Of a DNA stretch of 64,000 nt, positions 17,216 to 25,547 are shown in pieces (position 1 is the first letter of the stretch; the number at the start of each line of letters is the position of its first letter). The stretch lies in contig NZ_SFCC01000002.1 of NCBI RefSeq assembly GCF_004214935.1, positions 434,001 through 498,000 of the forward strand. Direction: 5' to 3'. The stretch comes from Amycolatopsis suaedae (GTDB lineage: Bacteria > Actinomycetota > Actinomycetes > Mycobacteriales > Pseudonocardiaceae). The notes below the pieces were generated by a model. It was not told the origin of the DNA, did no database searches, and saw nothing but the letters and a program-made list of their open reading frames with translations. Made by a program: the position numbers and the translations under genes.

Positions 17216-17833
17216 CTAACCGGCGACGCGTCGCAGGTAAGCGGAGACGTGGGGCTGCATCGGCTGCCCCATCATGGCGCGTTCCTCGACGTAGCCGAGG
17301 TCGCCGTTGTTGACCAGGCCGTAGAGCCGCTGCGCGCCGTTGACGTCCTTGGCCGTCGCGGTGCGGATGACGGCGTCGGTGCCCAGCTCCCACGACGTGG
17401 CGTTGCGGGGCTTGCCGTAGAACAGCTCCAGGATGCCGCTGGAGTGGGTCAGCAGCAGCTCGATGGTGTCGTCGGCCTGCGGCCGCCACCAGCCGACCTC
17501 GCGGGCGGCCGGGCGGATGACGTTGCCGTCGTCGTCGAGCAGCCACGAGCGGGCCTCGTGGTACAGGAACGGGCGGCCATCGTGCGCGATCGTGAGCTGC
17601 TGGGCGAACCGGCGCGGCCCGTCGATCGTGGGGTAGCTGATCTCGCCCTCCCCACGCCACACGCCGACCAGCGGCAGCAACGCCAGGCAGGCGTCGTTGA
17701 GGTTGGGGCCCTCGCGCAGGTTGGCGGTGTCGTCCGGGATGGGCAGATCGCCGAACGACGGCAGGTTGCGCCCGCGTGTGCTCTCCGCGCGCTCGGCCGC
17801 GGCCTCGATCGCCTCGTCCCCGCTCGACGCCAT
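17216..17833 (-). CDS. Nitrobindin-like FABP-family heme-binding beta-barrel protein
   Basis: 205 residues. After a helical N-terminal segment of about 50 residues comes the nitrobindin barrel: LLPLVGVWRGEGEISYP (GxWxGxG motif), FLYHEARSWLLDD, REVGWWRP, and TVxxH-like elements at the C-terminus. Nitrobindins are ten-stranded barrels that bind ferric heme through a His near the C-terminus and scavenge or isomerise peroxynitrite. ATG 17833 lies 2 bp after the stop of the 32-aa membrane peptide and 2 bp before pxpB, so it is mid-operon. Confidence 0.87.
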   Translation of the reverse strand: MASSGDEAIEAAAERAESTRGRNLPSFGDLPIPDDTANLREGPNLNDACLALLPLVGVWRGEGEISYPTIDGPRRFAQQLTIAHDGRPFLYHEARSWLLDDDGNVIRPAAREVGWWRPQADDTIELLLTHSSGILELFYGKPRNATSWELGTDAVIRTATAKDVNGAQRLYGLVNNGDLGYVEERAMMGQPMQPHVSAYLRRVAG

Positions 17834-17835
17834 GG

Positions 17836-17934
17836 TCAGCGCTTGTCCGAGTACAGGCGGTAGACGACGTACCCGGCGAACCACACGGTGGCGACGGCGA
17901 CCAGCACCATCAGGGTCGTGAAGAAAATATGCAC
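17836..17934 (-). CDS. 32-residue single-span membrane peptide
   Basis: GTG start at 17934 gives MHIFFTTLMVLVAVATVWFA followed by GYVVYRLYSDKR: one transmembrane helix and a basic tail, 32 residues. Its stop lies 2 bp before the nitrobindin ATG, exactly the spacing used by the rest of this operon, and codon third positions are GC-rich. The Shine-Dalgarno is weak. I do not recognise a family; coding is supported by composition and geometry. Confidence 0.68.
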   Translation of the reverse strand: MHIFFTTLMVLVAVATVWFAGYVVYRLYSDKR

Positions 17935-18010
17935 GTCGGCAGGATAGCGCCGGTGCGCTCACCGGGCCGGGCGCAGGGTGGCGGCGGTGAGCGTGGTCAC
18001 CCGAGCCCCA

Positions 18011-18069
18011 AAGCACGTGAAGGCCACCTTCATTACGTCTCACGTAATGAAGGTGGCCTTCACGTGCTT
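18011..18069. repeat. Perfect 28-bp inverted repeat (palindrome family, short hairpin form)
   Basis: Arms 18011-18038 and 18042-18069 are perfect inverted copies with the 3-nt loop CTC. The core is GCACGTGAAGGCCACCTTCA. It lies between the DUF1416 stop and the promoter region of the nitrobindin operon, both on the minus strand, and may terminate the rhodanese operon. Confidence 0.92.
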
Positions 18070-18092
18070 CGAGCCGTTGCCGACTCAGGTCG

Positions 18093-18410
18093 TCAGCCGA
18101 CGGAGACGGCCAGGCGGTGCAGGCCGGGGCCCTCGGCGGTCACCGAGGCCTCGCCGTTGCCGCTGCGGTGCAGCGCGCGAACGGTCCATTCGCCGGGGGC
18201 GGCGTAGAAGCGGAAGTCGCCCTCCGGGGAGGAGACCACCTCGCCGGTGAAGTCGCCGCTGCCGTCCAGCAGCCGGACGAACGCGCCACCGACCGGGCCG
18301 GACGCGCCGGTCACCGTCCCGGCGAGCACGACCTGCCCGTTCGTGTCGAAGTCCGCAGGCGTCGCCTCCTGGGCCGGGGCGCCGCAGCCGTCATCAGTCT
18401 TGGTCGCCAT
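18093..18410 (-). CDS. DUF1416 family protein
   Basis: 105 residues, cytosolic. Conserved pattern VVLAGTVTGASGPVGGAFVR, DFTGEVVSSPEGDFRFYAA and GEWTVRALHR: a carboxypeptidase-regulatory-like beta-sandwich. Two N-terminal cysteines-region residues (DDGCGAP) are also conserved in DUF1416. These proteins are nearly always encoded next to the SseA/CysA thiosulfate sulfurtransferase in actinobacteria, as here, with start and stop codons overlapping by one base. Role in sulfur transfer is inferred from this link; biochemical function unknown. Confidence 0.92.
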   Translation of the reverse strand: MATKTDDGCGAPAQEATPADFDTNGQVVLAGTVTGASGPVGGAFVRLLDGSGDFTGEVVSSPEGDFRFYAAPGEWTVRALHRSGNGEASVTAEGPGLHRLAVSVG

Positions 18411-19246
18411 CACTTCGCTCCCGTCTCGACCGGCACGCCGACCAGCGAGCCGTATTCCGTCCACGAACCGTCGTAGTTCTTCACGTCCGGCAGCCCGAGC
18501 AGCTCGTGCAGCGCGAACCAGGCGATCGAGGACCGCTCACCGATCCGGCAGTACGCGATGGTCGGCTTGGACTCGTCCAGCCCGGCCTCGGCGTACAACT
18601 CCTTGATCTCCTGCTCGGACTTGAACGTCCCGTCCTCGTTGGCGACCTTGGCCCACGGCACGTTCAGCGCACCGGGAATGTGGCCGGGAACCTGGGCGAC
18701 CTCCTGCGGCAGGTGGGCGGGTGCCAGCAGCTTGCCCGAGTACTCGTCGGGAGAACGCACGTCGATGTAGTTCTTCTGCCCGATCGACTGAACGACCTCG
18801 TCACGGAACGCGCGAATCGACACGTCGGGCTCAGCGGCCTTGTACTCGGTCGGCTCACGCTTGACCTCGTCACTGGACAGCTCGCGGCCGTCCAGCTCCC
18901 ACTTCTTGCGGCCGCCGTCGAGCAGCTGCACGTTCTGGTGGCCGTACAGCTTGAAGTACCAGTAGGCGTAGGCGGCGAACCAGTTGTTGTTGCCGCCGTA
19001 GAGGATCACCCGGTCCTCGTTGGAGATTCCCTTCTCCGACAGCAGCTTCTCGAAGCCTTCCTTGTCGACGAAGTCGCGGCGGACCGGGTCCTGCAGGTCC
19101 TTGCGCCAGTCGAGCTTGACCGCGCCCCGGATGTGGCCGCCGTCGTACGCGGTGGTGTCCTCGTCCACCTCGGCGAAGACCACACCTGGCGTGTCGAGGT
19201 TCTCTTCTGCCCACTGGACGGTGACCAGTGCGTCTTCACGGCTCAT
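18410..19246 (-). CDS. sseA: Thiosulfate sulfurtransferase (rhodanese)
   Basis: 278 residues with two rhodanese domains. The N-terminal, inactive domain has TPGVVFAEVDEDTTAYDGGH and IPGAVKLDW-like (IRGAVKLDWRKDLQDP) elements; the C-terminal, active domain holds YIDVRSPDEYSG, HIPGALNVPW and the persulfide-forming Cys loop YCRIGERSS. It transfers sulfane sulfur from thiosulfate or 3-mercaptopyruvate to thiophilic acceptors. It lies in a DUF4395-sseA-DUF1416 operon preceded by a Cys-containing leader peptide, which suggests sulfur-dependent control. Confidence 0.94.
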   Translation of the reverse strand: MSREDALVTVQWAEENLDTPGVVFAEVDEDTTAYDGGHIRGAVKLDWRKDLQDPVRRDFVDKEGFEKLLSEKGISNEDRVILYGGNNNWFAAYAYWYFKLYGHQNVQLLDGGRKKWELDGRELSSDEVKREPTEYKAAEPDVSIRAFRDEVVQSIGQKNYIDVRSPDEYSGKLLAPAHLPQEVAQVPGHIPGALNVPWAKVANEDGTFKSEQEIKELYAEAGLDESKPTIAYCRIGERSSIAWFALHELLGLPDVKNYDGSWTEYGSLVGVPVETGAK

Positions 19247-19282
19247 GGAGCGGCACTCACTTTCTCTGGTTACGGGCTTTGC

Positions 19283-19723
19283 TTACTGGGCTGGGTTGCT
19301 CTGGCTGGGGGCGAACCTGCGCAGCAGCAGGTACACCTCGCAGCCGAGGCAGAAGTTGAACGCGGCGTTGAGGAACGCGGCGAACAGGGCGAACGCCGTG
19401 GCGACGACACCGAGCACGGTCAGCTCGGTGGCGTAGCCGATCGTGCCGACCAGTGCGAACACGAACCCGACGGCCTGAGCGAAACGCAGCGGCGCGGCGT
19501 CCTCGCGCTCGCTCGTCGGCTTCAGGCGCGGCGCCACGAGCAGGCGGTAGAGCACCGAGTACGGCGCGGGCTTGAGACCGACGAACGCCCCGATGGCGAA
19601 CACCACGGTCTGCGCCGCCAGCAACGGCCAGAAGCCGGTGATCAGGACGACGGCCAGCACGACCGTGGTCAGGATGGCGGCGAACCGGGGTCCGCGGGGG
19701 TCGACGGGAGGTCCTGCCGACAT
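19283..19723 (-). CDS. DUF4395 family integral membrane protein
   Basis: 146 residues with four hydrophobic segments. The family signature is seen in VDPRGPRFAA, GAFVGLKPAPYSVLYRLLV and the C-terminal FNFCLGCEVYLLLRR, whose CxxC motif could handle sulfur or metal. ATG 19723 follows GGAGGTGAC closely, which fixes the start. DUF4395 proteins co-occur with rhodanese and thioredoxin-like genes; here sseA is 36 bp downstream. A role in moving or processing sulfur species at the membrane is inferred. Confidence 0.9.
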   Translation of the reverse strand: MSAGPPVDPRGPRFAAILTTVVLAVVLITGFWPLLAAQTVVFAIGAFVGLKPAPYSVLYRLLVAPRLKPTSEREDAAPLRFAQAVGFVFALVGTIGYATELTVLGVVATAFALFAAFLNAAFNFCLGCEVYLLLRRFAPSQSNPAQ

Positions 19724-19811
19724 GTCACCTCCAAGGGATGGGGTCGGCATCTGCTCGGGTACTGACGGCGCGCGAATACACCAGGAGAAACGGGGATTTG
19801 GTGTCCGCTGT

Positions 19812-19916
19812 TCAGCGAGCGATTGAAGGGCGACACAGCATGCTGCGCACGCGGCACAGGTCAACTGTGCGGCGTTGCGTCAGCAAGGTGACCGGCAGCC
19901 TCTCCATGGGCGTCAC
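19812..19916 (-). CDS. Cys-containing leader peptide upstream of the DUF4395-sseA operon
   Basis: A 34-residue ORF starting at GTG 19916, with GGAGGA (19925-19930) 8 bp upstream; an ATG 9 bp further in is the alternative. The C-terminal part reads [20 protein letters not shown]. This matches the actinobacterial leader-peptide pattern (TxRRxVDLCRVxSxLC) found ahead of sulfur-metabolism genes. Its stop lies 88 bp before the DUF4395 ATG. By family analogy it senses cysteine supply during translation to control the downstream operon; not tested here. Confidence 0.8.
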   Translation of the reverse strand: MTPMERLPVTLLTQRRTVDLCRVRSMLCRPSIAR

Positions 19917-19949
19917 AGTACCGATCCTCCCTCAGAGTGGGAACCGTGC

Positions 19950-20378
19950 TCACCCAGTGGGACGCTTCTCAAAATGCGGGCGCAACGCGTCCAGCAGCTC
20001 CTCCGCGCGGGGTACGCCGCCGACGCGGAGCAGCTCGGTGCCGTCGGAGGCGAGCGCCAGCGTGGTCGGCGTGCGCAGCACGCCGAGCTGCTGGGCGACC
20101 TCCGGCTGGTTGGTGACGTCGAGGTCGACGTGCCGCAGGCCGTCGGTGCGGTCAGCCAGGTGGGACAGCAGCGCGCGGGTGTGCCTGCAGGGGGCGCAGA
20201 ACGTCGTCGACAGCTGGACCAGCGTCACCGGGGTGTCCGGGTCCAGCTGCCGGGCGATCGGCTCGGGAAGGGTGGCGGACGGCCTGGCAGTGCGGATCCG
20301 GCCGTTGCGCCAGCGCAGCGCGGCACCGGCGGCCAGGCCCAGCACGAGCGTGCCGAGCACCACCCACAGTCCGACCAT
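19950..20378 (-). CDS. Membrane-anchored thioredoxin-fold protein with CAPC motif
   Basis: 142 residues: an N-terminal membrane helix (about 3-22) followed by a basic stretch and a thioredoxin-like domain with the redox motif CAPC in [14 protein letters not shown] and the cis-Pro in RTPTTLAL. Probably exposed outside the membrane or tethered at its inner face; orientation is uncertain (RWRNGRIR after the helix suggests the domain is cytosolic). It lies 6 bp before the DUF2993 gene end in the same direction and just upstream of the leader peptide of the rhodanese operon, consistent with thiol or sulfur handling. Confidence 0.88.
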   Translation of the reverse strand: MVGLWVVLGTLVLGLAAGAALRWRNGRIRTARPSATLPEPIARQLDPDTPVTLVQLSTTFCAPCRHTRALLSHLADRTDGLRHVDLDVTNQPEVAQQLGVLRTPTTLALASDGTELLRVGGVPRAEELLDALRPHFEKRPTG

Positions 20379-20384
20379 CTGTCC

Positions 20385-21275
20385 CTACGCTCCTCCGGAC
20401 GATCCCGCCATGTCGCCGAACTTGACGTTGTCCGCGGTCCCGCCCACGGTCACGGCACCGGTCTTGACCTGCACCGACGTCGGCGTGACCTTGAACGGAA
20501 GGTCACCGGTGTCGATGGTGGCCTTGAAGTTCGGCAGCAGCGCGTTGCGTACAGCAGAGGGAACGGAAACGGTGCCCTCGTCATTCCCGAGTTCCATGCG
20601 CTCCGGCGCGATCTGGATCGACGTGCCGCTCACCTTGATGATGGCGTAGCAGATCACCTCGGTCTGGCTGCCTGCCACGTCGGCCTTGACGGACATGCGG
20701 ATGCCGGCCGAGCTGCCGGTCGTCGCGTCGTCGTCGCGGGGCTTGGTGTCGGCTGGCTCGTCGCTGCCCTTGCCGTTCTTGACGTAGTCCTCGCTGGCCG
20801 GCTCGATCTTCAGGTCCTTGAACTTGTTCAGCGGCGGGACCTTGGCGATGTCGCTGGCCTTGATGGTGGCCTTGCCCTCCAGCTTGCCGATGGTGACCGA
20901 CTTGACGTTGCCGCCGATCAGGTCCGAGAGCGGGGCGTTCACCTGGCGCAGCTCGGCGCTCAGCTCGACGTCCTTGAGCGTGCCGACGGCCACGCCTGCC
21001 GCCTGCATGCTGATGTGGTCGTACTCGCCGCCGATGGCCTGGGTGAGGAACGGGAAGCCGTGCACGGTGACGGCCGGGTCCTCGGCCAGCTTCAGCTGTT
21101 CCCGCGCCTTCTGCGACACCGTGCTCTCGGCGAACGCGGCCGCGCCGAAGTCGATCCCGACCAGCACCCCGATCAGGATCACCAGGGTGATGATCCACTT
21201 GCGGGCGCGGCGCCCGCCGCGGCCGGTGTCCTCGTACCCGTAGTGGTACTCGTCCTGGCGAACCGGGCTGTTCAC
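20385..21275 (-). CDS. DUF2993 (LmeA-like) membrane-anchored protein
   Basis: 296 residues: a cytosolic Tyr-rich N-terminus, a membrane helix (about residues 26-50) and an extracytoplasmic DUF2993 domain of repeated [19 protein letters not shown] and [13 protein letters not shown] type elements. The mycobacterial relative LmeA binds phospholipid and aids mannan elongation. A low-complexity acidic insert ([16 protein letters not shown]) breaks the domain. The GTG at 21275 is chosen because the family begins near there; an ATG at 21377 would add 34 unlikely residues. Divergent from glnR. Confidence 0.82.
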   Translation of the reverse strand: MNSPVRQDEYHYGYEDTGRGGRRARKWIITLVILIGVLVGIDFGAAAFAESTVSQKAREQLKLAEDPAVTVHGFPFLTQAIGGEYDHISMQAAGVAVGTLKDVELSAELRQVNAPLSDLIGGNVKSVTIGKLEGKATIKASDIAKVPPLNKFKDLKIEPASEDYVKNGKGSDEPADTKPRDDDATTGSSAGIRMSVKADVAGSQTEVICYAIIKVSGTSIQIAPERMELGNDEGTVSVPSAVRNALLPNFKATIDTGDLPFKVTPTSVQVKTGAVTVGGTADNVKFGDMAGSSGGA

Positions 21276-21431
21276 AGTGTGCGTCCGATCTGTCGGTCGG
21301 GGTCGGCTGAACGGGGGCTCGGGTGTGACCCCGGTAGCAGAGCTGGGGTGTTTCCGGTGTTCACCCGCTATTCTCACTCAGCACCGACCGAAGTCACTTC
21401 GCGGCGACCACAGGACAGGGCGGTGCGGCCG

Positions 21432-22160
21432 ATGAGCCTCGACCTTCTCGTACTCACCCCCGAGCCCAGTGCGGCCACCGTACTGCCCGCGCTCGATCTG
21501 CTTCCACACACCGTACGCGTGCGGCCCCCGGAGGTCACCGCGCTGCTCGACGCGGGCCACCGCGACGTCATCCTGCTCGACGCGCGCACCGACCTGGCCT
21601 CGGCGAAGAGCCTGTGCCGCCTGCTGAAGGGCGCCGGTGAGGACGACGGTGTGACTCCGGTCATCGCCGTCGTCGGCGAGGGTGGCCTGGTGGCCGTCAG
21701 CGCCGAGTGGCGGACCGACGACATCCTGCTGCCCACCGCCGGGCCCGCCGAGGTCGACGCCCGGCTGCGGCTGGCGACGACCCGGGACGGCGCCGCCTCC
21801 CAGGTGGACGCCGAGCTGCGGGTCGGCGACCTGGTCATCGACGAGGCGACCTACACCGCCCGGCTGCGCAAGCGCACGCTCGAACTGACGTACAAGGAGT
21901 TCGAGCTGCTCAAGTACCTCGCCCAGCACGCCGGCCGGGTGTTCACCAGGGCCCAGCTGCTGCAGGAGGTCTGGGGTTACGACTTCTTCGGCGGCACCCG
22001 CACGGTCGACGTGCACGTCCGGCGGCTGCGCGCGAAGCTCGGTCCCGAGCACGAGCAGATGATCGGCACCGTGCGTAACGTCGGCTACAAGTTCGAGCGG
22101 CCGGTGAAGAACTCCCCGTCGCAGCCTGTCCTGCGGGACTCGGTGGATCTGCGTCGTTGA
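21432..22160 (+). CDS. glnR: GlnR-type OmpR-family nitrogen regulator
   Basis: 242 residues. The N-terminal domain is an atypical receiver, with D50 in [16 protein letters not shown] but without the full acidic pocket. The C-terminal winged helix carries [31 protein letters not shown] and [17 protein letters not shown], the GlnR signature. GlnR acts as a phosphorylation-independent dimer that controls glnA, amtB, nitrate and urea genes. The next gene, mshD, begins on the last base of its stop codon. The glnR-mshD-pst order matches that seen in other actinomycetes. Confidence 0.9.
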   Translation: MSLDLLVLTPEPSAATVLPALDLLPHTVRVRPPEVTALLDAGHRDVILLDARTDLASAKSLCRLLKGAGEDDGVTPVIAVVGEGGLVAVSAEWRTDDILLPTAGPAEVDARLRLATTRDGAASQVDAELRVGDLVIDEATYTARLRKRTLELTYKEFELLKYLAQHAGRVFTRAQLLQEVWGYDFFGGTRTVDVHVRRLRAKLGPEHEQMIGTVRNVGYKFERPVKNSPSQPVLRDSVDLRR

Positions 22161-23029
22161 TGGAGCTGCGCTGGGCCGACGAGGCCGAAGCCGAGCGTGT
22201 TGGCGCCCTCCTGGCCGGCGTGCGGGAGGTGGACGGCCGTCCCGAGGAGACCGGGTTCTCCGGTGACCGGCACCTCTACGCCGAAGACGGCGGTGAGCTG
22301 GTCGGTTACGCCAACCTGGACACCGCCGGCGACTCGTTCGGCCGCCAGGTCGCCGAGCTGGTGGTCCGGCCCGACCGCCGAGGGCAGGGCATCGGCACCG
22401 CGCTGACCGGCGAACTTCTTACCCGAGCGGACCGTTCGGTGCGCCTGTGGGCACACGGTGACCACCCGGCCGCGGCGGCGATCGCCGAACGGGCAGGCCT
22501 GAAGCGGGTGCGCGAGCTGCTGGTCATGCTGGCCGACGCCACCACAGCCGACTGGCCCGAACCCGCTCCTGCCGCCGGTATCGCCCTGCGTACGTTCGAG
22601 CCGGGCCGGGACGAGCAGGCCGTCGTGGACGTCAACGCGCGGGCGTTCGACTGGCACCCCGAGCAGGGCAGCCTGACCGTCGAGCAGCTGCGTGCGACCG
22701 AGACCGAGGACTGGTTCGACGCCAGCGGTTTCTTCCTCGCCGAGGACCGCGGGCGGGTCGTCGGCTTTCACTGGACGAAGGTCCACCCGCCGAACCCGCG
22801 CCGGTTCGGCGGCGAGCGGGTCGGCGAGGTGTACGTGGTCGGCGTCGACCCCGATGCGCAGGGTGGCGGGCTCGGCAAGGCACTCACCCTCGCCGGTGTG
22901 CGGTACCTGCGTGGCCTGGGGCTGGGCAAGGTGATCCTGTACGTCGAGGGCGACAACGCCCCCGCGGTGGCGGTGTACTCGAAGCTCGGCTTCGGTCGGC
23001 ACGAGGTGGACGTCCAGTACGGCCGCTGA
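22160..23029 (+). CDS. mshD: Mycothiol synthase
   Basis: 289 residues with two tandem GNAT acetyltransferase domains. Domain 1 has VAELVVRPDRRGQGIGTAL; the active domain 2 has VGEVYVVGVDPDAQGGGLGKAL and LYVEGDNAPAVAVYSKLGF. MshD acetylates the Cys amino group of Cys-GlcN-Ins with acetyl-CoA, the last step in mycothiol, the main actinobacterial thiol. The domain-2 motif is complete. ATG 22160 overlaps the glnR stop by one base, so translation is coupled. Confidence 0.95.
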   Translation: MELRWADEAEAERVGALLAGVREVDGRPEETGFSGDRHLYAEDGGELVGYANLDTAGDSFGRQVAELVVRPDRRGQGIGTALTGELLTRADRSVRLWAHGDHPAAAAIAERAGLKRVRELLVMLADATTADWPEPAPAAGIALRTFEPGRDEQAVVDVNARAFDWHPEQGSLTVEQLRATETEDWFDASGFFLAEDRGRVVGFHWTKVHPPNPRRFGGERVGEVYVVGVDPDAQGGGLGKALTLAGVRYLRGLGLGKVILYVEGDNAPAVAVYSKLGFGRHEVDVQYGR

Positions 23030-23155
23030 CCCGGCCCCTGCGTGCGCGTGCTGTTAACCAACGGCGAGCGAGCGGTCACGGTAAGAAAATCCCCAGGTCA
23101 CGGGCAGGACACAGCGGCCTTTCGGACGCGTTGCCCTGCTCACAATGGGTGACTT

Positions 23156-23177
23156 GTTCACCTTCTGTTCATCCGCA
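23156..23177 (+). promoter_or_regulatory. PHO box (PhoP-binding direct repeats) upstream of pstS
   Basis: Two adjacent 11-bp direct repeats, GTTCACCTTCT (23156-23166) and GTTCATCCGCA (23167-23177), fit the actinobacterial PHO-box consensus GTTCACCnnnn. A weaker GCTCACAATGG lies just upstream. The boxes sit 105 bp before the pstS start, the usual place for phosphate-starvation activation by PhoR-PhoP. Confidence 0.8.
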
Positions 23178-23281
23178 GAGGGTCGGCCGTCCACCGTGGC
23201 TGCCTACTGTCCGGTCTCGACAGCGGCGGCCGTACCGGGTCGCCCGGCTGATCCCGAACTCTCTTCTGCGGAGGAAATGCT

Positions 23282-24412
23282 GTGAAGATCAAGCGGTCGC
23301 GTGCCGTCGCCGGTGTCGTGGCGGGCGCCGCACTTGTCCTCAGTGCCTGCGGTACCGACCCCGCGGCACAGAACAACGCCCAGCAGCCCGCTGCCCCGGC
23401 GCCTTCCGGCACGACCAACGTGGAGTGCGGCGGCAAGAGCCCGCTGTCCGCCGAAGGGTCCTCGGCGCAGAAGGGCGCCATCGACATCTTCGCCCGTGAG
23501 TACGGCAGGAAGTGTTCCGGGCAGCAGATCAACTACAACCCCAGCGGTTCCGGTGCCGGTGTCAAGCAGTTCACCGCCGGCCAGGTGGACTTCGGCGGCT
23601 CGGACTCGCCGCTGAAGGACGGCGCGGAGACCGAGGACGCCAAGAAGCGCTGCGCCGGCTCCGAGGCCTGGAACCTGCCGCTGGTGGTCGGCCCGGTCGC
23701 CATCGCCTACAACGTGGCCGGCGTCGACAAGCTGGCCCTCAACCCTGAGGTGACCGCCAAGATCTTCAGCGGCGCCATCACCAAGTGGAACGACCCGGCC
23801 ATCAAGGCCGTCAAGGGCAACGAGGCCGTCAACCTGCCGGACAAGCCGATCCAGGTGGTCTTCCGCTCCGACGAGTCCGGCACCACGGACAACTTCCAGA
23901 AGTACCTGACCGCCGCGTCCAAGGGCGCGTGGACCAAGGGTGACGGCAAGCAGTTCAAGGGCGGTGTCGGCGTCGGCGCCGAGAAGTCCAACGGTGTCGT
24001 CGAGTCGGCCAAGGCCACCGACGGTTCCATCACCTACGTCGAGTCGGCCTTCGCCAAGGACGGCGTGAAGCCCGCGCTGCTGGACAGCGGTTCCGGCCCG
24101 GTCGAGCTGACCGCGCAGAACGTCGCCACGACGCTGGACTCGGCGAAGTTCAAGAAGGAGGGCACCAACGACCTCGCCCTCGACCTGGACGCCATCTACG
24201 CCAGCAACACCCCGGGTGCCTACCCGCTGCTGCTGGTGACCTACGAGATCGTCTGCTCGAAGTACTCCGACCCGGCCGTCGCCAAGGCGGTCAAGGCGTT
24301 CCTGAGCGTGGCCGCGACCGACGGTCAGGCCCCGCTGTCGGAGAAGGGCTACGTGCCGATCTCGCAGGGCCTGCAGACGAAGGTTCTGGCCGCGGTCAAC
24401 GCCATCGCCTGA
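23282..24412 (+). CDS. pstS: Phosphate ABC transporter substrate-binding lipoprotein PstS
   Basis: 376 residues. Lipoprotein signal with lipobox LSAC (Cys 23). Phosphate-binding segments include AEGSSAQKGAID, NPSGSGAGVKQF, DFGGSDSPL and FRSDESGTTDNF, which match the P-loops of PstS. It captures phosphate outside the membrane for PstCAB. GTG start preceded by GGAGG. First gene of the pst operon, behind a PHO box. Confidence 0.97.
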   Translation: MKIKRSRAVAGVVAGAALVLSACGTDPAAQNNAQQPAAPAPSGTTNVECGGKSPLSAEGSSAQKGAIDIFAREYGRKCSGQQINYNPSGSGAGVKQFTAGQVDFGGSDSPLKDGAETEDAKKRCAGSEAWNLPLVVGPVAIAYNVAGVDKLALNPEVTAKIFSGAITKWNDPAIKAVKGNEAVNLPDKPIQVVFRSDESGTTDNFQKYLTAASKGAWTKGDGKQFKGGVGVGAEKSNGVVESAKATDGSITYVESAFAKDGVKPALLDSGSGPVELTAQNVATTLDSAKFKKEGTNDLALDLDAIYASNTPGAYPLLLVTYEIVCSKYSDPAVAKAVKAFLSVAATDGQAPLSEKGYVPISQGLQTKVLAAVNAIA

Positions 24413-24464
24413 CCTTGCGAGCCGGACAACACGAGGGTAGAGACAGGCCTGGCGAAAAACGCCG

Positions 24465-25544
24465 ATGAACGAGCCAACCTCGACGCGGACGCCCACCGGG
24501 GACACCGGTGGGCGTCCGCCGTCCGCATTTGACCCGGAGGGTCCGATTTCGGAGCAACCACCGGCACCGGAGACGTCGTCCGGGCCGAACCCCAGCGGCA
24601 AGGGAAATCTCGGCACCGGCAAGGCCTCGCGCGCCGGTGACAAGATCTTCCGCAACCTCACCACTGGTGCCGGCATCTTCGTGGTGGCGCTGATCGGCCT
24701 GATCGGGCTGTTCCTGCTGATCCAGGCGATCCCGGCGCTGCAGGCGAACAAGGGCAGCTTCTTCGGGACCGAGTGGAACACCACCGACCCGGCGGACCTG
24801 CACTTCGGCATCACGGACATGCTGCTGGTCACGGTGACCGTGTCCCTGGTGGCGCTGGTGATCGCGATGCCGATCTCGCTGGGCATCGCGTTGTTCCTCA
24901 CCCAGTACGCTCCCGCCCGGCTCGCCCGGCCGTTCGCCTACATCATCGACCTGCTGGCCGCGGTGCCGTCGATCATCTTCGGTCTGTGGGGCCTGCTGTT
25001 CCTCGCGCCGGAACTGGAGCCGATCGCGCAGTGGATCAATTCCACCTTCGGCTGGATCCCGATCTTCGGTGAGGGCAACATCGCGCCGAACATCCGCGGC
25101 ACGATCTTCACCGCGGGCGTGGTGCTGGCGGTGATGCTGCTGCCGATCATCACCTCGCTGACCCGCGAGGTCTTCCAGCGCACGCCCACCACGCAGATCG
25201 AGGGCGCGCTGGCGCTGGGCGCGACGCGGTGGGAGGTCATCCGGACCACCGTGCTGCCGTTCGGCAAGTCCGGCTACATCGGCGCCTCGATGCTCGGCCT
25301 CGGCCGGGCGCTCGGCGAAACCATCGCGCTGACGGTCATCCTCGGCATCCCGACCGTCCCGTTCGACTGGAGCATCTTCGACGGCGGTGCCACGTTCGCG
25401 TCGAAGATCGCGCTCGCCGCCGCCGAGTTCAACGACCCGACGTCGGCAGGCGCCTACATCGCGGCCGGCCTGGTGCTGTTCGTGCTGACGTTCCTGGTCA
25501 ACTTCGTCGCGCGCGCCATCATCGGCGACAAGAAGGGGGACTAG
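24465..25544 (+). CDS. pstC: Phosphate ABC transporter permease PstC
   Basis: 359 residues; a roughly 60-residue Pro-rich cytosolic N-terminus, then six membrane helices. The EAA-loop region is EGALALGATRWEVIRTTVLPFGKSGYIG as read in two parts (EGALALGATRWEVIRTT, LPFGKSGYIGA), and MLGLGRALGETIALTVILG is the PstC family signature. Together with PstA it forms the membrane channel. Spacing to pstA is 3 bp. Confidence 0.96.
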   Translation: MNEPTSTRTPTGDTGGRPPSAFDPEGPISEQPPAPETSSGPNPSGKGNLGTGKASRAGDKIFRNLTTGAGIFVVALIGLIGLFLLIQAIPALQANKGSFFGTEWNTTDPADLHFGITDMLLVTVTVSLVALVIAMPISLGIALFLTQYAPARLARPFAYIIDLLAAVPSIIFGLWGLLFLAPELEPIAQWINSTFGWIPIFGEGNIAPNIRGTIFTAGVVLAVMLLPIITSLTREVFQRTPTTQIEGALALGATRWEVIRTTVLPFGKSGYIGASMLGLGRALGETIALTVILGIPTVPFDWSIFDGGATFASKIALAAAEFNDPTSAGAYIAAGLVLFVLTFLVNFVARAIIGDKKGD

Positions 25545-25547
25545 GCG

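Noticed and set aside
19738..20649. 303-residue plus-strand ORF
   Set aside because: Ser/Arg-rich shadow of the thioredoxin-like and DUF2993 genes; no ribosome site and no conserved motif.
24465..24660. PstC N-terminal extension as a misplaced start
   Set aside because: A Pro-rich cytosolic N-terminus of this length is usual for actinobacterial PstC, and no better start is seen.
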